Positions 27,560 through 38,740 of a stretch of 64,000 bases of DNA are shown here, piece after piece. Source of the stretch: JANXQG01 sp963804375 (GTDB lineage: Bacteria; Planctomycetota; Planctomycetia; Pirellulales; Thermoguttaceae); the NCBI GenBank assembly GCA_963804375.1, contig CAWDQE010000018.1, positions 1,178,001 through 1,242,000 of the forward strand. The letters run 5' to 3'. The notes under the pieces are model-generated. The model searched no databases. It saw only the letters and a list, made by a program, of their open reading frames with translations, and was not told the origin of the DNA. The stretch's first letter is position 1. Each line of letters starts with the position of its first letter. The translations under genes and the position numbers were made by a program.

Positions 27560-28219
27560 ATGTCCGGCCGAATCATTGCCATCAGCGACATTCACGGTTG
27601 CCTGGCCGCTCTGCAAACGGTGCTGGCGGCCGTCGATCCGCGCGGCGAAGACACGATCGTCGCACTGGGCGACTATGCCGATCGCGGGCCGGACGTTTGC
27701 GGCGTGCTGGAAGCGCTCATCGCCTTAAACAAGCAGACGCGCCTGATTCCGTTGCTGGGGAATCACGACGAGACGATGCTTGACATCTGCCGCGGCCGCA
27801 CCGATCTTCTCGCCGACTGGCTGCTCTTCGGGGGCGACGCCACGCTTGCCAGTTACGGATCTCCCCGTCCAGGCGATGTCTGGCCAACCCATATCGAGTT
27901 CCTCGCCTGTTGCCCGTTGGCCTTCGAGACCGAGCGGCACTTCTTCGTGCACGCCAATTATCGGGCCGACCTGCCGTTGGACCGGCTGCCGCGCGAAGTG
28001 CTGCTCTGGGAGTCGCTCAAGCGGCACGTGCCGGGCCCGCACGTCTCGGGCAAGACAGCGATCGTGGGTCACACGGCGCAGAAGAGCGGCGAGATTCTGG
28101 ATCTGGGCCATCTGAAATGCATCGACACGTGGTGTTACGGCGACGGCTGGCTGACGGCCCTGGATGTGGAAAGCGGCCGCTGCTGGCAGGCGGACAAGAG
28201 GGGCAAGTTGCGGAAGTAG
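27560..28219 (+). CDS. Ser/Thr (PP2A-like) metallophosphoesterase
   Basis: A 219-residue calcineurin-like phosphatase with the three metal motifs ISDIHG (residues 8-13), GDYADRGPD and LLGNHDE, plus histidines in 'FFVHANY' and 'VGHTAQ'. This fits the PrpA/PrpB and ApaH-like group acting on phosphoproteins or Ap4A; sequence alone does not separate these. Just downstream of the KaiC-like ATPase. Confidence 0.87.
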   Translation: MSGRIIAISDIHGCLAALQTVLAAVDPRGEDTIVALGDYADRGPDVCGVLEALIALNKQTRLIPLLGNHDETMLDICRGRTDLLADWLLFGGDATLASYGSPRPGDVWPTHIEFLACCPLAFETERHFFVHANYRADLPLDRLPREVLLWESLKRHVPGPHVSGKTAIVGHTAQKSGEILDLGHLKCIDTWCYGDGWLTALDVESGRCWQADKRGKLRK

Positions 28220-28386
28220 GGGAATAACCGGCCTAACCCCTATAACCGCTTCCCTTGGTTTCCATCCTTTGCCCACCAAGTCGTGCCCCAGGGCTGCAAA
28301 GCGGATGGGGACCAATTACAATAGAGTTTCCGGAGCGCCCCTCCGGATCGCGCGATATTTCTTTCTTGAACTCCCTTGAGGCACGT

Positions 28387-29172
28387 ATGTTCCGTGACAA
28401 GAAGGTGGTTGTGGTGATGCCGGCGTACAATGCCGCGCGGACCCTGAAGCGAACCTACGACGAGGTGATGGAACAGGGCGTCGTCGACCTGGTGATCGTC
28501 GTCGACGACGCCAGCCGCGACGAAACGACCGCGGTCGCCCGCACGCTTCCCCATACGATCGTCCACGTCCATCCGGTGAACGCGGGTTACGGGGCCAACC
28601 AGAAGAGCTGCTATCGCTTGGCCCTGGAAGCCGGGGCCGACATTGTGATCATGGTCCACCCCGACTATCAATATACACCGCGGCTCATCCCCGCGATGGT
28701 GGCCATGATCGGCTCGGGCCTCTATTCGTGCGTGCTGGCCTCGCGCGTCCTGGGCCGACATGCCATGAAAGGCGGCATGCCCATCTGGAAATACGTTTTC
28801 AACCGCTGCCTGACGTGGGCCGAGAATCTCATCCTGGGTGTGAAGCTTTCCGAGTATCACACGGGCTATCGGGCCTACTCGCGGCAGCTCCTGGAGCGGC
28901 TGCAATTCGACGCCTGTTCCAACGACTTCGTGTTCGACAACCAGATACTTGCGCAGATCGTCTGGCTGGGCGAGATCATCTCCGAGGTAAGCTGCCCGAC
29001 GCGCTACGAGAAGGAATCGTCGTCGATCAACTTCCGGCGGAGCTGCGTTTACGGGCTGGGCTGTTTGAAGACGGCATTCACCTATCGGCTGGCCCGCTGG
29101 GGAGTTTGCAATTCACCGCTTTTCCCCAAGCACGCGGCTCTGCCTGCCCGGCTTGAAGAAGCGGTGAAGTAG
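28387..29172 (+). CDS. Family 2 glycosyltransferase
   Basis: A 261-residue GT2 enzyme starting MFRDKKVVVVMPAYNAARTL. 'VIVVDDASRDET' and 'VIMVHPDYQYTP' (DXD position) are the nucleotide-sugar motifs. It lacks a membrane helix pair, so it is a soluble dolichyl-phosphate-mannose synthase-like form. The ATG at 28387 begins the domain; the longer frame upstream has no similarity. No neighbouring polysaccharide genes. Confidence 0.85.
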   Translation: MFRDKKVVVVMPAYNAARTLKRTYDEVMEQGVVDLVIVVDDASRDETTAVARTLPHTIVHVHPVNAGYGANQKSCYRLALEAGADIVIMVHPDYQYTPRLIPAMVAMIGSGLYSCVLASRVLGRHAMKGGMPIWKYVFNRCLTWAENLILGVKLSEYHTGYRAYSRQLLERLQFDACSNDFVFDNQILAQIVWLGEIISEVSCPTRYEKESSSINFRRSCVYGLGCLKTAFTYRLARWGVCNSPLFPKHAALPARLEEAVK

Positions 29173-29299
29173 GTCTGCGAGGATGTGAATCTATCGAGCG
29201 TTTTCTTACGTGCAGGACGTAAGTCCTTATTTCTCGGTCGACCGAACGATGAAGAATAACGACTTACGACGACAGTCTTGAAAGATCCACAGCCTCTGC

Positions 29300-29341
29300 G
29301 TACTCAGTACTCAGTACTAAGTACTAAGTACTAAGTACTAA
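29300..29341. repeat. Heptanucleotide array, unit GTACTMA
   Basis: Six units (two GTACTCA and four GTACTAA), ending 2 bp before the mrp stop codon. The rest of 29173-29299 holds no visible gene. Confidence 0.92.
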
Positions 29342-29343
29342 GT

Positions 29344-30423
29344 TCACAGCAGCGGCAGCGTGGGCATCACCGGGCGGCGACGATGGGCGCGGGCCAGGTT
29401 GCTGACCAGCGCGTGGGGAATGGCCTCCAGATACTCCCGCGTGGGAGCATGGTCGAACGAGGCGAATACCCGGCCTTCGTCGCCAAGGATGCGAAGTTGC
29501 GTATCCAACGGCACCTCGCCCAGCAGCGGCACGTCCATCTCGGCGGCCCGCCGCCGGGCACCGCCCGAACCAAAGATTTCGTGCCGCGTGCCGCAGGCGG
29601 GGCAAAGGAAGAAGCTCATGTTTTCGACCATGCCGAGTACTTCGATCTTCACGTGGCGGAACATGGTAATGGCCCGCGTGGCATCCAGCAGGGCCACGTC
29701 CTGGGGCGTGCAGACCACCACAGCCCCCGTCACGTTGAGCAGTTGCGAGAGCGAAATGGCCACGTCGCCCGTGCCCGGCGGCATGTCGACCACGAGGTAG
29801 TCCAGGTCGCCCCACGCCGTGTCGCCGACGAACTGCGTGAGGGCCTTGTGCAGCATCGGCCCGCGCCACACGACCGCTTCCCGCGGCGGGACCAACAGGC
29901 CCATCGAAAGGACCTTCACGCCGGCGGCCTCGACGGGCCGGATCTTGCCGTCAACCAGCCGCGGCGCCTCGTTGATTCCGAAGAGGTGCGGAATGCTGGG
30001 GCCGTAGACGTCGGCGTCCATCAGGCCGACTTTGGCCCCGCAGCGGACCAGACCGCAGGCGAGATAGGCAGCGATCGAACTTTTTCCCACGCCGCCCTTG
30101 CCCGCCCCCACAACGATTACGCTCTTGGCAGTCAGCCCGAGTTGCCCCGACGGCTCGGCCGGGCGATGGTGCTCCTCGACATGGACCTCAACTGCCTGCC
30201 CGGGGAAGCGGGTCGTGAGCAGCGTGCCCAGTTCATCGCGGATTTCGTTCCACAGCGGCGCCGCCCAACTGGTCAGCCCGAGGGTCACGCAGAGCTTCCC
30301 GTCGCGAAGCTGGACCTGGTGGATCTGCTCAAGCTGGACAGCATTGCGGCCGGTTTCGGGATCCTGAAAACTGGATAGGGCGCCGCGGACGGCCGGTTCG
30401 CTGACAGGTGGAGGCATTTTCAA
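29344..30423 (-). CDS. mrp: Iron-sulfur cluster carrier ATPase Mrp/ApbC
   Basis: A 359-residue protein: N-terminal MIP18/FeS assembly-like domain (residues 10-85), then the P-loop ATPase with GAGKGGVGKSS, 'LMDADVYGPSIPHLFG' and 'DYLVVDMPPGTGD'. CPAC (CxxC, in 'FFLCPACGTRHE') near the C-terminus binds the cluster. Starts ATG 30423 with AGGA upstream; an ATG two codons later is possible. Could deliver Fe-S clusters to complex I, whose genes follow 3 kb away, but there is no direct evidence here. Confidence 0.9.
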   Translation of the reverse strand: MKMPPPVSEPAVRGALSSFQDPETGRNAVQLEQIHQVQLRDGKLCVTLGLTSWAAPLWNEIRDELGTLLTTRFPGQAVEVHVEEHHRPAEPSGQLGLTAKSVIVVGAGKGGVGKSSIAAYLACGLVRCGAKVGLMDADVYGPSIPHLFGINEAPRLVDGKIRPVEAAGVKVLSMGLLVPPREAVVWRGPMLHKALTQFVGDTAWGDLDYLVVDMPPGTGDVAISLSQLLNVTGAVVVCTPQDVALLDATRAITMFRHVKIEVLGMVENMSFFLCPACGTRHEIFGSGGARRRAAEMDVPLLGEVPLDTQLRILGDEGRVFASFDHAPTREYLEAIPHALVSNLARAHRRRPVMPTLPLL

Positions 30424-30453
30424 ACGGTTCCTGGGAGTAGAGGTAGAAGCATT

Positions 30454-30912
30454 CTACGTTCCCGGCGGGCCCCAGGGTAGGCTTGCCCAGATCCGCTGGA
30501 CCATGGTTTGCGCAGGCAGCGGCACGTTGGCCAGATGACGGACCACCAGGCCGGCCAGGGGAGTCAGTCGCCGGGGCGACGTGAGGAAATGGACTGCCCC
30601 CGCCTCGCGCAAGAGCCACTCGAAACGGGCCATGTTCTTTTGGGCCACCACGGCAATGCGGCCCTGGGGGAAATCCCGCGAGAACCAGGCCATTCGCCGC
30701 AAGAGGTTGTCGAGGTTCTCGCGCACGGCTTCCGCGATCACGAAGGCGGATGGTGTTTGCGCCAAAGCCTCCCAGGCCTCCGGCAGGCTGCGGCACTCCC
30801 ACAGCCGGACGCCCGCCTCGGCCAGTTCGCCGCGCAGAGCAACCGACCACAAACCGCTGCGTTCACAGATGATCAAGCGGGCAGGGGACGATGGATTAGT
30901 GTCTTTGGCCAT
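30454..30912 (-). CDS. Hypothetical protein with degenerate receiver-like fold
   Basis: A 152-residue soluble protein; alternating strands and helices (RLIICERSGLWSVAL, AFVIAEAV, RIAVVAQKNM, AVHFLTSPRRLTPLAGLVVRHL) look like a receiver or Rossmann-like fold without phosphoacceptor Asp. It sits between the sigma-54-activator-like gene and mrp on the same strand, with a strong hairpin (30929-31006) before it. I cannot assign a function. Confidence 0.55.
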   Translation of the reverse strand: MAKDTNPSSPARLIICERSGLWSVALRGELAEAGVRLWECRSLPEAWEALAQTPSAFVIAEAVRENLDNLLRRMAWFSRDFPQGRIAVVAQKNMARFEWLLREAGAVHFLTSPRRLTPLAGLVVRHLANVPLPAQTMVQRIWASLPWGPPGT

Positions 30913-30928
30913 AAGTAGTATAAGCTAC

Positions 30929-31006
30929 GTAGGCCGGAACAAGCTTGCGCAGTTCCGGCATTGATGCCGATTCCTGCCGGAACTGCGCAAGCCTGTTCCG
31001 GCCTAC
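30929..31006. repeat. Long REP-like hairpin, core GTAGGCCGGAACAAGC
   Basis: Two 32-nt arms (30929-30960, 30975-31006) matching as reverse complements at 31 of 32 positions with a 14-nt loop. The right arm contains the stop codon of the sigma-54-activator-like gene. On RNA it would form a very stable hairpin between two co-directional genes and could act as a terminator or mRNA-end protector. Confidence 0.9.
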
Positions 31007-32373
31007 ACTTCTTCCCCTTCCTCGGCCAGCCCAAGCTGCACCATCCTGCGATACAGCCGCGGCCGGTTCAGCCCCAAGAGTCTTGCGGCCTTGGTTTTGT
31101 TTCCTTTCGCGCGGGCCAAGGCCCGGCGGATCAACTCGCGTTCGATGCGCGCCACGAACTCATCGAGCTGGATCGGTTCCTCCTTGCGGCGCGGACGGGC
31201 TGCGGCCTCGGCAGCCAGGCGCAGCCGCTCGGGCAGCTCTCCAAGCGCGATCAGTGTAGCGGCGGCCCGGGCATGACACTCGGCGACCACCTGCGCCAGC
31301 TCGGCGACGTTGCCCGGCCAAGCGTAGGCGCAGATCTGGTCGAGGGCTTCGGAGGAGAACCCGCCGAGCTGCCGACCGCCGCGGGCGTTCTGCTCCTCCA
31401 GAAGCGCCTGGGCCAGCAGCGGCAAGTCGTCGCGGCGTTTGGCCAGCGGGGGCAACTCGATGGTGATCGTACTCAACATCGCGGCCAGGTCCTCGCGAAA
31501 AATCCCCCGTGGCGGCAGGTCGACCAACGGCGTGGCGGCGGTGGATATCAGGCGCAGAGGGTACTTGGCCGTCGGCAGGACCGAAGCCAACGCCGCCTGG
31601 CTCTCGGCGGAAAGCTGATCGGCATCGCACAGCAAGAGCGTGCCTCCGCCCGGCGGGCCGAGGGCCACGCTACGGAGCGTCGACTGGATCAGTTCGACGT
31701 CCAAGAGCCCGCAGTCCAGCGGCACAAGCGCGCCGCACGCTTCGGCCGGACCGCGGTAGTGAATCGCCTCGGCCAGGTGACGGCGGCCGCTTCCCGGCGG
31801 TCCCAGCAACAGGACGCTGGCCCGCGTGGCGGCCGCCACTTCGGCCTGGGCACGGGCCCGCCGGATCGCCGGCGTAACGCCCACGACCCGCTCGATACGG
31901 TGCCGCAGGGCCGTCTGCTGCCGGAACCGCTGCAACTGCTCGTGAAGGTCCTGCCATTCGCTGCTCTGCGTCGCCACGACGTCCGGCGTTTTCTCCACGC
32001 AGTCTTGCGGATCGACCAGGGCCACGATGCACACGATCGCATCATCCGGCCAGCGGAGGGGCACGAAACGGGCACGGCGAAATCGCGTCTGCGGAGCGAA
32101 GAGATTGGCCACATCGGCCGAAACCTCGCGGCCTTCCAGCACAGCCGGCGGCGGACAGAGCCCAGCGGCCGTTCGATCCGTGCCGGTCAGTTCGTCGCCG
32201 GAATGATAGACACATTTCCGTCCCAGCAGATCTTCCGCATCGGGCCCCAACCAGTTGCGGCAGGCCTCATTCAGGTAGATGATCACGAAGTCATCGTCGA
32301 GCACATAGAGCGGCTGCGCGGCCGACTCCAGCAGCTTGACGAGTTCGGAGGCATGTGAGCGACGTCGGGCCAT
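31003..32373 (-). CDS. Sigma-54-activator-like protein with PAS and Fis domains but no GAFTGA
   Basis: A 456-residue protein: PAS domain (residues 8-75, 'LLESAAQPLYVLDDDFVIIYLNEACRNWLG'), central AAA+ domain with Walker A GPPGSGRRHLAE, and a C-terminal Fis-type HTH 'IRRALARAKGNKTKAARLLGLNRPRLYRRM'. The segment between Walker A and 'GGGTLLLCDAD' is short and the sigma-54-contacting GAFTGA loop is missing; Walker A's Lys is replaced by Arg and Walker B has CDAD. It can probably bind DNA but is unlikely to activate sigma-54 in the standard way. The role is unknown. Confidence 0.75.
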   Translation of the reverse strand: MARRRSHASELVKLLESAAQPLYVLDDDFVIIYLNEACRNWLGPDAEDLLGRKCVYHSGDELTGTDRTAAGLCPPPAVLEGREVSADVANLFAPQTRFRRARFVPLRWPDDAIVCIVALVDPQDCVEKTPDVVATQSSEWQDLHEQLQRFRQQTALRHRIERVVGVTPAIRRARAQAEVAAATRASVLLLGPPGSGRRHLAEAIHYRGPAEACGALVPLDCGLLDVELIQSTLRSVALGPPGGGTLLLCDADQLSAESQAALASVLPTAKYPLRLISTAATPLVDLPPRGIFREDLAAMLSTITIELPPLAKRRDDLPLLAQALLEEQNARGGRQLGGFSSEALDQICAYAWPGNVAELAQVVAECHARAAATLIALGELPERLRLAAEAAARPRRKEEPIQLDEFVARIERELIRRALARAKGNKTKAARLLGLNRPRLYRRMVQLGLAEEGEEV

Positions 32374-32414
32374 GGTGTGAAATTACGAATGATGAAAGTG
32401 TTCGAGATTATTAA

Positions 32415-32446
32415 CCTGAAATTTGAGATCTGAAACCTGAAATTCC
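32415..32446. repeat. Imperfect heptanucleotide array, unit CCTGAAA
   Basis: Four degenerate 7-nt units plus four bases, with similar TCTGCTC-like heptamers just after. Lies between the sigma-54-activator-like gene and the next small membrane protein gene. Confidence 0.55.
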
Positions 32447-32464
32447 AGCCTTCTGCTCCCTGCT

Positions 32465-32809
32465 CTACTTGCGTGCTCCTTGTTGCATCCTATTGAATTC
32501 CTCAATCGTTGGCGCAAGCGGTGGATTGCCGTTTCCTATGACGCCAACCAGCACAAGGCCGTAGAACAAACCGATCAGGAAAAACAAACCCGCCAGCGAA
32601 TACATGACTTTCTTGAACAGTGCAAACCGTTTCGGCTCATCGATTGCCTCCATGCGGATGGCAACGAACAGCTCCGCAATCGGTCGGAACGGCCAAACCT
32701 TGCGGTCGCCCAAGACCGTAAACACTGTGAACACGATGCCAACCGAGAAGCCAATGACGACATTTCCCGCAACGCTGTCTACGTGAAATGGAAGTTGAAA
32801 CAGTGGCAT
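32465..32809 (-). CDS. Small two-helix membrane protein
   Basis: A 114-residue protein with hydrophobic segments at about residues 12-34 and 70-92, joined by a charged loop (DEPKRFALFKK). No recognised domain. In the same orientation as the neighbouring hypothetical and nuoN. Function unknown. Confidence 0.6.
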   Translation of the reverse strand: MPLFQLPFHVDSVAGNVVIGFSVGIVFTVFTVLGDRKVWPFRPIAELFVAIRMEAIDEPKRFALFKKVMYSLAGLFFLIGLFYGLVLVGVIGNGNPPLAPTIEEFNRMQQGARK

Positions 32810-32896
32810 TCGTGCTACTCTTGATTCTACCAGGTTTTGGCCGCCGGAACCACCGGCAAGGCGGCACGCCTTGCAACCAGCCGTTGTTTTGGCGGT

Positions 32897-33328
32897 CTAG
32901 TGTCGTAATCTTGTCAGCCAGAGATTTCCGTAGGTGATATATCCGGCCAAGAAAGTGGCCAGGGCCGTAACGATCAACAGGCCGATCACATGGATGACGG
33001 CAATTCCCAGACCACGCAGTTTCCGGGAGTAGACAAGGTACAGGGGCACGGCAACCGGCCAGGTGAAGAACATGATCCAATGCAGCGATTGCACAATCGG
33101 GCGACCGAGAATGCGCGAGTCAACCACACACCAATAAGTCGCTGTCGAGCCGGTCAGCGCCCACAGAATCAGCCGAAGGGCGGCGCTTTCTGGCCGGGTC
33201 ACCTGGACCGCCCCATTCAAGGCGAGGAGTAGATATAGACACACCACCAGAATGGTAGGGAGGTTTCCGCGCCTGACATGGCTGACGTCACCTTGAGCCC
33301 GAGGCGATGCGTAGGGATTGTGTTCCAT
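32897..33328 (-). CDS. Four-helix membrane protein
   Basis: A 143-residue protein beginning MEHNPYASPRAQG, an N-terminus ('NPYASP') that is common in planctomycete membrane proteins. Hydrophobic helices at about 23-45, 52-70, 81-99 and 107-132. Its start overlaps the 3' end of nuoN by 41 bp, where nuoN is encoded by a repeat; the two may be coupled. Function unknown. Confidence 0.65.
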   Translation of the reverse strand: MEHNPYASPRAQGDVSHVRRGNLPTILVVCLYLLLALNGAVQVTRPESAALRLILWALTGSTATYWCVVDSRILGRPIVQSLHWIMFFTWPVAVPLYLVYSRKLRGLGIAVIHVIGLLIVTALATFLAGYITYGNLWLTRLRH

Positions 33329-34859
33329 CGTGTTCGACTCCCTGCTCCCCGCTGTGTCCTGCCTGCTCCCCGCTCCCTGCTCCCTGCTCCCTGCTTGCCG
33401 CGTCGACGCAGCCTTTCATCAACGGCCCGGGATAGAAGCCCAATACGAGCACGGCCAGGCTGCACAGCAGGGCCGCGACGCAGGCGCCGAGACCGCCTTC
33501 GGCGCGAGGCGTGGCCAGCGGTTCGCGAAAGTACATCAAGCTGACAATACGGAGATAGTAGTAGGCCGCTACCGCCGCGTTCAACGCGCCGAGCACGGCC
33601 AGCCCGATGAACCACCCTCGCAAGCGAAGACCCTCGGGATCCTGCACGTTCAAGGCGCTGCCGAAGAGCAGCAGCTTGCCCCAAAGTCCCGCGGCGGGCG
33701 GAAGGCCGGCAAGGCTGAACATGCAAACGGCCAGCGCGGCGGCCATCACGGGGCGGGTGCGGCCCAAACCGGCCAACTCCTCGACGGTCTCGACCTGCTG
33801 TTTCTCGCGGCCGAGATAGGCGAAGACCGCGAACGTGCCGAGCGTGGCCGCCGCGTACACGCAGAGATAGAAGAAAGTGGCCCCGACGCCGTCCCACATG
33901 CCGCCCTTGGTGCCCGGCGCTAGCCCGACGGCCAGGCCGATGAGCATGTAGCCGGCATTGGCGATCGATGAATAGGCAAACAGCCGGCGGACGTTCTCCT
34001 GCCAGAGGGCCAGCACGTTGCCCACGGTCATCGTCAGTACCGAGAGGACGAGAAAGATTTTCCAGGCGAACGGTCCGATATCGGGAATGCCCAGCACGAT
34101 CAGCCGCACCAAGGCCAGGAGTCCGGCCGCCTTGGGCAGGACCGAGAGCAAGGCCGCGTTGGCCTGGATCGTGCCCTGATAAACGTCCGGGGCGTAAAAG
34201 TGGAACGGTACCGCCGTAATGCGGAAGCATAGCCCGGCGACGACCAGGACCATGGCCACCTTGCTCAGGATCTCGAACCCTGGTTGCGGCCGAAAGCTGT
34301 GCAGTTGCATCGTGCCGCTGGTTCCATAGAGGAAGCTGAAACCATAAAGCGAAATTGCCGAGGCGAGCACGCTCAGATAAAAATACTTGGCGGCCGCTTC
34401 CTGGCTGGCCGGGTCGCGACGCCCCAGTGTCAAGAGGATGTAGGTCGGGATCGAGATCAACTCCAGTCCCACGAACAGCAGCACGAGGTTGGCCGCCGAG
34501 GCGACCAGCATCAGCCCGGCAACGACCAGCAGGAGCGAGCCGAGATATTCCGGCGTGCCGCCATGGGCCAGCGGTCGCCAGGCCATGAGCACCATCACCG
34601 CACCGATCGCCAGCGCGAACCAACGGCCGCCGGCAGACAGGGCATCGGCGCTGACGTAATGCGGGTCCATGGCGTGCTGCAGATAGTGCTCGTTTCCGCC
34701 GCACGCCCCAAGCGAAGCAGCGGCCAGCACGATGGCGGCAAGGGCCAGGGGGGCCCAGACCTTTTGCGCCGCGAAAAACGCCCCGCCCATGAAAATGGCC
34801 AGCGCCGCCACGACGAGCACGATTTCGGCACTCAAGAAACTGACGACTTCAAGGGACAC
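33288..34859 (-). CDS. nuoN: NADH-quinone oxidoreductase subunit N
   Basis: Antiporter-like membrane subunit of complex I. Starting at GTG 34859 (GGAG 7 nt upstream, overlapping the nuoM stop by 11 bp) it has 523 residues and about 14 helices. Motifs 'LELISIPTYILLTL' and 'HFYAPDVYQG' are standard. After about residue 490 the frame runs into a heptanucleotide array (33338-33396) and produces the tail REQGAGSGEQAGHSGEQG, which is not family sequence. Confidence 0.93.
   Translation of the reverse strand: MSLEVVSFLSAEIVLVVAALAIFMGGAFFAAQKVWAPLALAAIVLAAASLGACGGNEHYLQHAMDPHYVSADALSAGGRWFALAIGAVMVLMAWRPLAHGGTPEYLGSLLLVVAGLMLVASAANLVLLFVGLELISIPTYILLTLGRRDPASQEAAAKYFYLSVLASAISLYGFSFLYGTSGTMQLHSFRPQPGFEILSKVAMVLVVAGLCFRITAVPFHFYAPDVYQGTIQANAALLSVLPKAAGLLALVRLIVLGIPDIGPFAWKIFLVLSVLTMTVGNVLALWQENVRRLFAYSSIANAGYMLIGLAVGLAPGTKGGMWDGVGATFFYLCVYAAATLGTFAVFAYLGREKQQVETVEELAGLGRTRPVMAAALAVCMFSLAGLPPAAGLWGKLLLFGSALNVQDPEGLRLRGWFIGLAVLGALNAAVAAYYYLRIVSLMYFREPLATPRAEGGLGACVAALLCSLAVLVLGFYPGPLMKGCVDAASREQGAGSGEQAGHSGEQGVEHDGTQSLRIASGSR
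33338..33396. repeat. Heptanucleotide array, unit CCTGCTC, inside the 3' end of nuoN
   Basis: Two blocks: 33338-33353 and 33363-33396, the second with nearly five units. It supplies most of the nuoN C-terminal tail and lies just before the start of the next gene. Confidence 0.85.
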
Positions 34860-36543
34860 GGGCAATCTCCGTTGTCGATGGATTGGAATCTTCGCGTCCC
34901 TCGTCATACGGGTCCGGGGCACTGTCATTGATTTCAGGGTTGTCCTTTTCCCCTCCGACCGACGGTGGCAGACGGTAGAGCAACGCCCTTTCGTCGTCTT
35001 CACGCACCGCCCGGCGAGTCAACCGATCGAGGCTGGGGGCCATGCGGTCGAGAAAGAACCTCGGCTGCACGCCGATCCAGACGATGGCCAGGCACAAAGG
35101 CGTCAAGGCCAGAATCTCGCGGAGGCTGAGGTCAGAGATCGGCTCGGCATGCTTCCGCTCCCGCAAGGGGCCGAAGAAGACGCGGGCCACCAGCGATAAC
35201 ATATACCAGGCCCCCAACACGACGCCGCTGACGGCCAGCACGGAAATGATGCGGTATTGCCAGGTCCAGACGGTCGCTGCCGGTCCCCAAGCCCGCTGGA
35301 ACATGCCCATCAGCAAGAGGAACTCGCCCACGAAACCGTTCAGCCCGGGCAGGCCGATGCTGGCCAACGTCATGAAGAGCATGAAGAAGGCCAGCACGGG
35401 AACTTCGCGGGCGATGCCGCCGAAATCGGCGATCCGCCGCGTGTGATAACGTTCGTAGAGCATGCCAACCAGGGCGAACAGGCCGCCGGTCGATAGCCCG
35501 TGGTTGATCATCTGCAAGGCCCCGCCCTGCACGGCCAGGGGATTGAGGGCGAAAATGCCCAGCATGCAGAAGCCCAGGTGGCTGACGCTGGAATAGGCGA
35601 TCAACCGCTTCATGTCGCTTTGCGCAAGCGCCACCAGGGCGCCGTAGATGATCCCCGCCACCGACAGCCAGAGCAGGCAAGGCATGCTTGCGGCCGCGGC
35701 ATAGGGCAGCATCGGCAGACTGAATCGCAGGAAGCCGTAGGTGCCGATCTTCAAGAGCACGCCCGCCAGCAGGACGCTGCCCGCGGCCGGGGCCTCGACG
35801 TGGGCCAGCGGCAGCCAGGTGTGCAAGGGAAAGAGCGGAACCTTGATGGCAAACCCGGCGAAGAGGGCGAAAAAGATCGCAACCTGCATGGCATGGGGCA
35901 TGGGATGACCGTCCAGGTACTTCGTCAGGTCCGGGATCGAGAATGTCAACTTTCCGCCGTCGTTGGCAACCCAGAAAACGATTGCCAGCAGGCCCAGCAA
36001 CGTCAGCACGCTTCCGGCCAGCGTGAAAAGGAAGAACTTGATCGCCGCGTAGCGCCGCTGCTCGCTTCCCCAGATGCCGATGAGGAAAAACAGCGGCACG
36101 AGCGTGAATTCGAAGAACAGGTAGAAGAGGATAATGTCGCGGGCGACGAACACGCCGAGCATGCCCGTGCCCAATAGCAGCAGCAAACGGTAGTACAGCG
36201 ACTGCTGGTCCTTGATCGCTTCCCAACTTATCAACACGGCTACGACCTGCAGCAGGGCCGTGAGCACAAAGAGCCAGAGGCTCAGGCCGTCCAGGGCAAT
36301 GCTGAAGCGGATGTCCAGCGGGATGCCCGCGGCGGCGAACCAAGGATAGTCGGTGGCTGCGAAGGCCACAGCGCCGGCGTGGAAACGGGCAGCCAGCCAG
36401 ATCGCCCCCACGAGCGTCGCCAGCGAGGCCGCCAGGGCCCAGCAGCGGGCCCGACCCTGGGTACATGGTGCCCGCCGCCCAAGGCCGGCCACGATCGCGG
36501 TCGCCGCCGGAAGCAGCAGGGTTACGAGCAACAGGTTTTTCAT
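34849..36543 (-). CDS. nuoM: NADH-quinone oxidoreductase subunit M
   Basis: Antiporter-like proton-pumping subunit of complex I, 564 residues from ATG 36543 (MKNLLLVTLLLPAATA). Typical motifs: 'FYLFFEFTLVPLFFLIGIWG', 'HTWLPLAHVEAPAAGSVLLAGVLLKIGTYGFLRF' with the conserved lysines, 'SVSHLGFCMLG'. The N-terminal region has 'APCTQGRA' (residues about 25-32) encoded by a copy of the 24-nt palindrome (36450-36473). The C-terminus has a charged, unconserved tail of about 50 residues. Confidence 0.95.
   Translation of the reverse strand: MKNLLLVTLLLPAATAIVAGLGRRAPCTQGRARCWALAASLATLVGAIWLAARFHAGAVAFAATDYPWFAAAGIPLDIRFSIALDGLSLWLFVLTALLQVVAVLISWEAIKDQQSLYYRLLLLLGTGMLGVFVARDIILFYLFFEFTLVPLFFLIGIWGSEQRRYAAIKFFLFTLAGSVLTLLGLLAIVFWVANDGGKLTFSIPDLTKYLDGHPMPHAMQVAIFFALFAGFAIKVPLFPLHTWLPLAHVEAPAAGSVLLAGVLLKIGTYGFLRFSLPMLPYAAAASMPCLLWLSVAGIIYGALVALAQSDMKRLIAYSSVSHLGFCMLGIFALNPLAVQGGALQMINHGLSTGGLFALVGMLYERYHTRRIADFGGIAREVPVLAFFMLFMTLASIGLPGLNGFVGEFLLLMGMFQRAWGPAATVWTWQYRIISVLAVSGVVLGAWYMLSLVARVFFGPLRERKHAEPISDLSLREILALTPLCLAIVWIGVQPRFFLDRMAPSLDRLTRRAVREDDERALLYRLPPSVGGEKDNPEINDSAPDPYDEGREDSNPSTTEIARVP
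36450..36473 (-). repeat. 24-nt in-frame palindrome in nuoM
   Basis: Same element as in the RNase E/G gene: flank GGGC, arm ACCATG, loop TACC, arm CAGGGT, flank CGGG. One arm position is mismatched. Read as APCTQGR, a different frame from the nuoL copies. Confidence 0.75.
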
Positions 36544-36547
36544 TGGC

Positions 36548-38731
<2,184 letters not shown>

Positions 38732-38740
38732 GATCTATTT

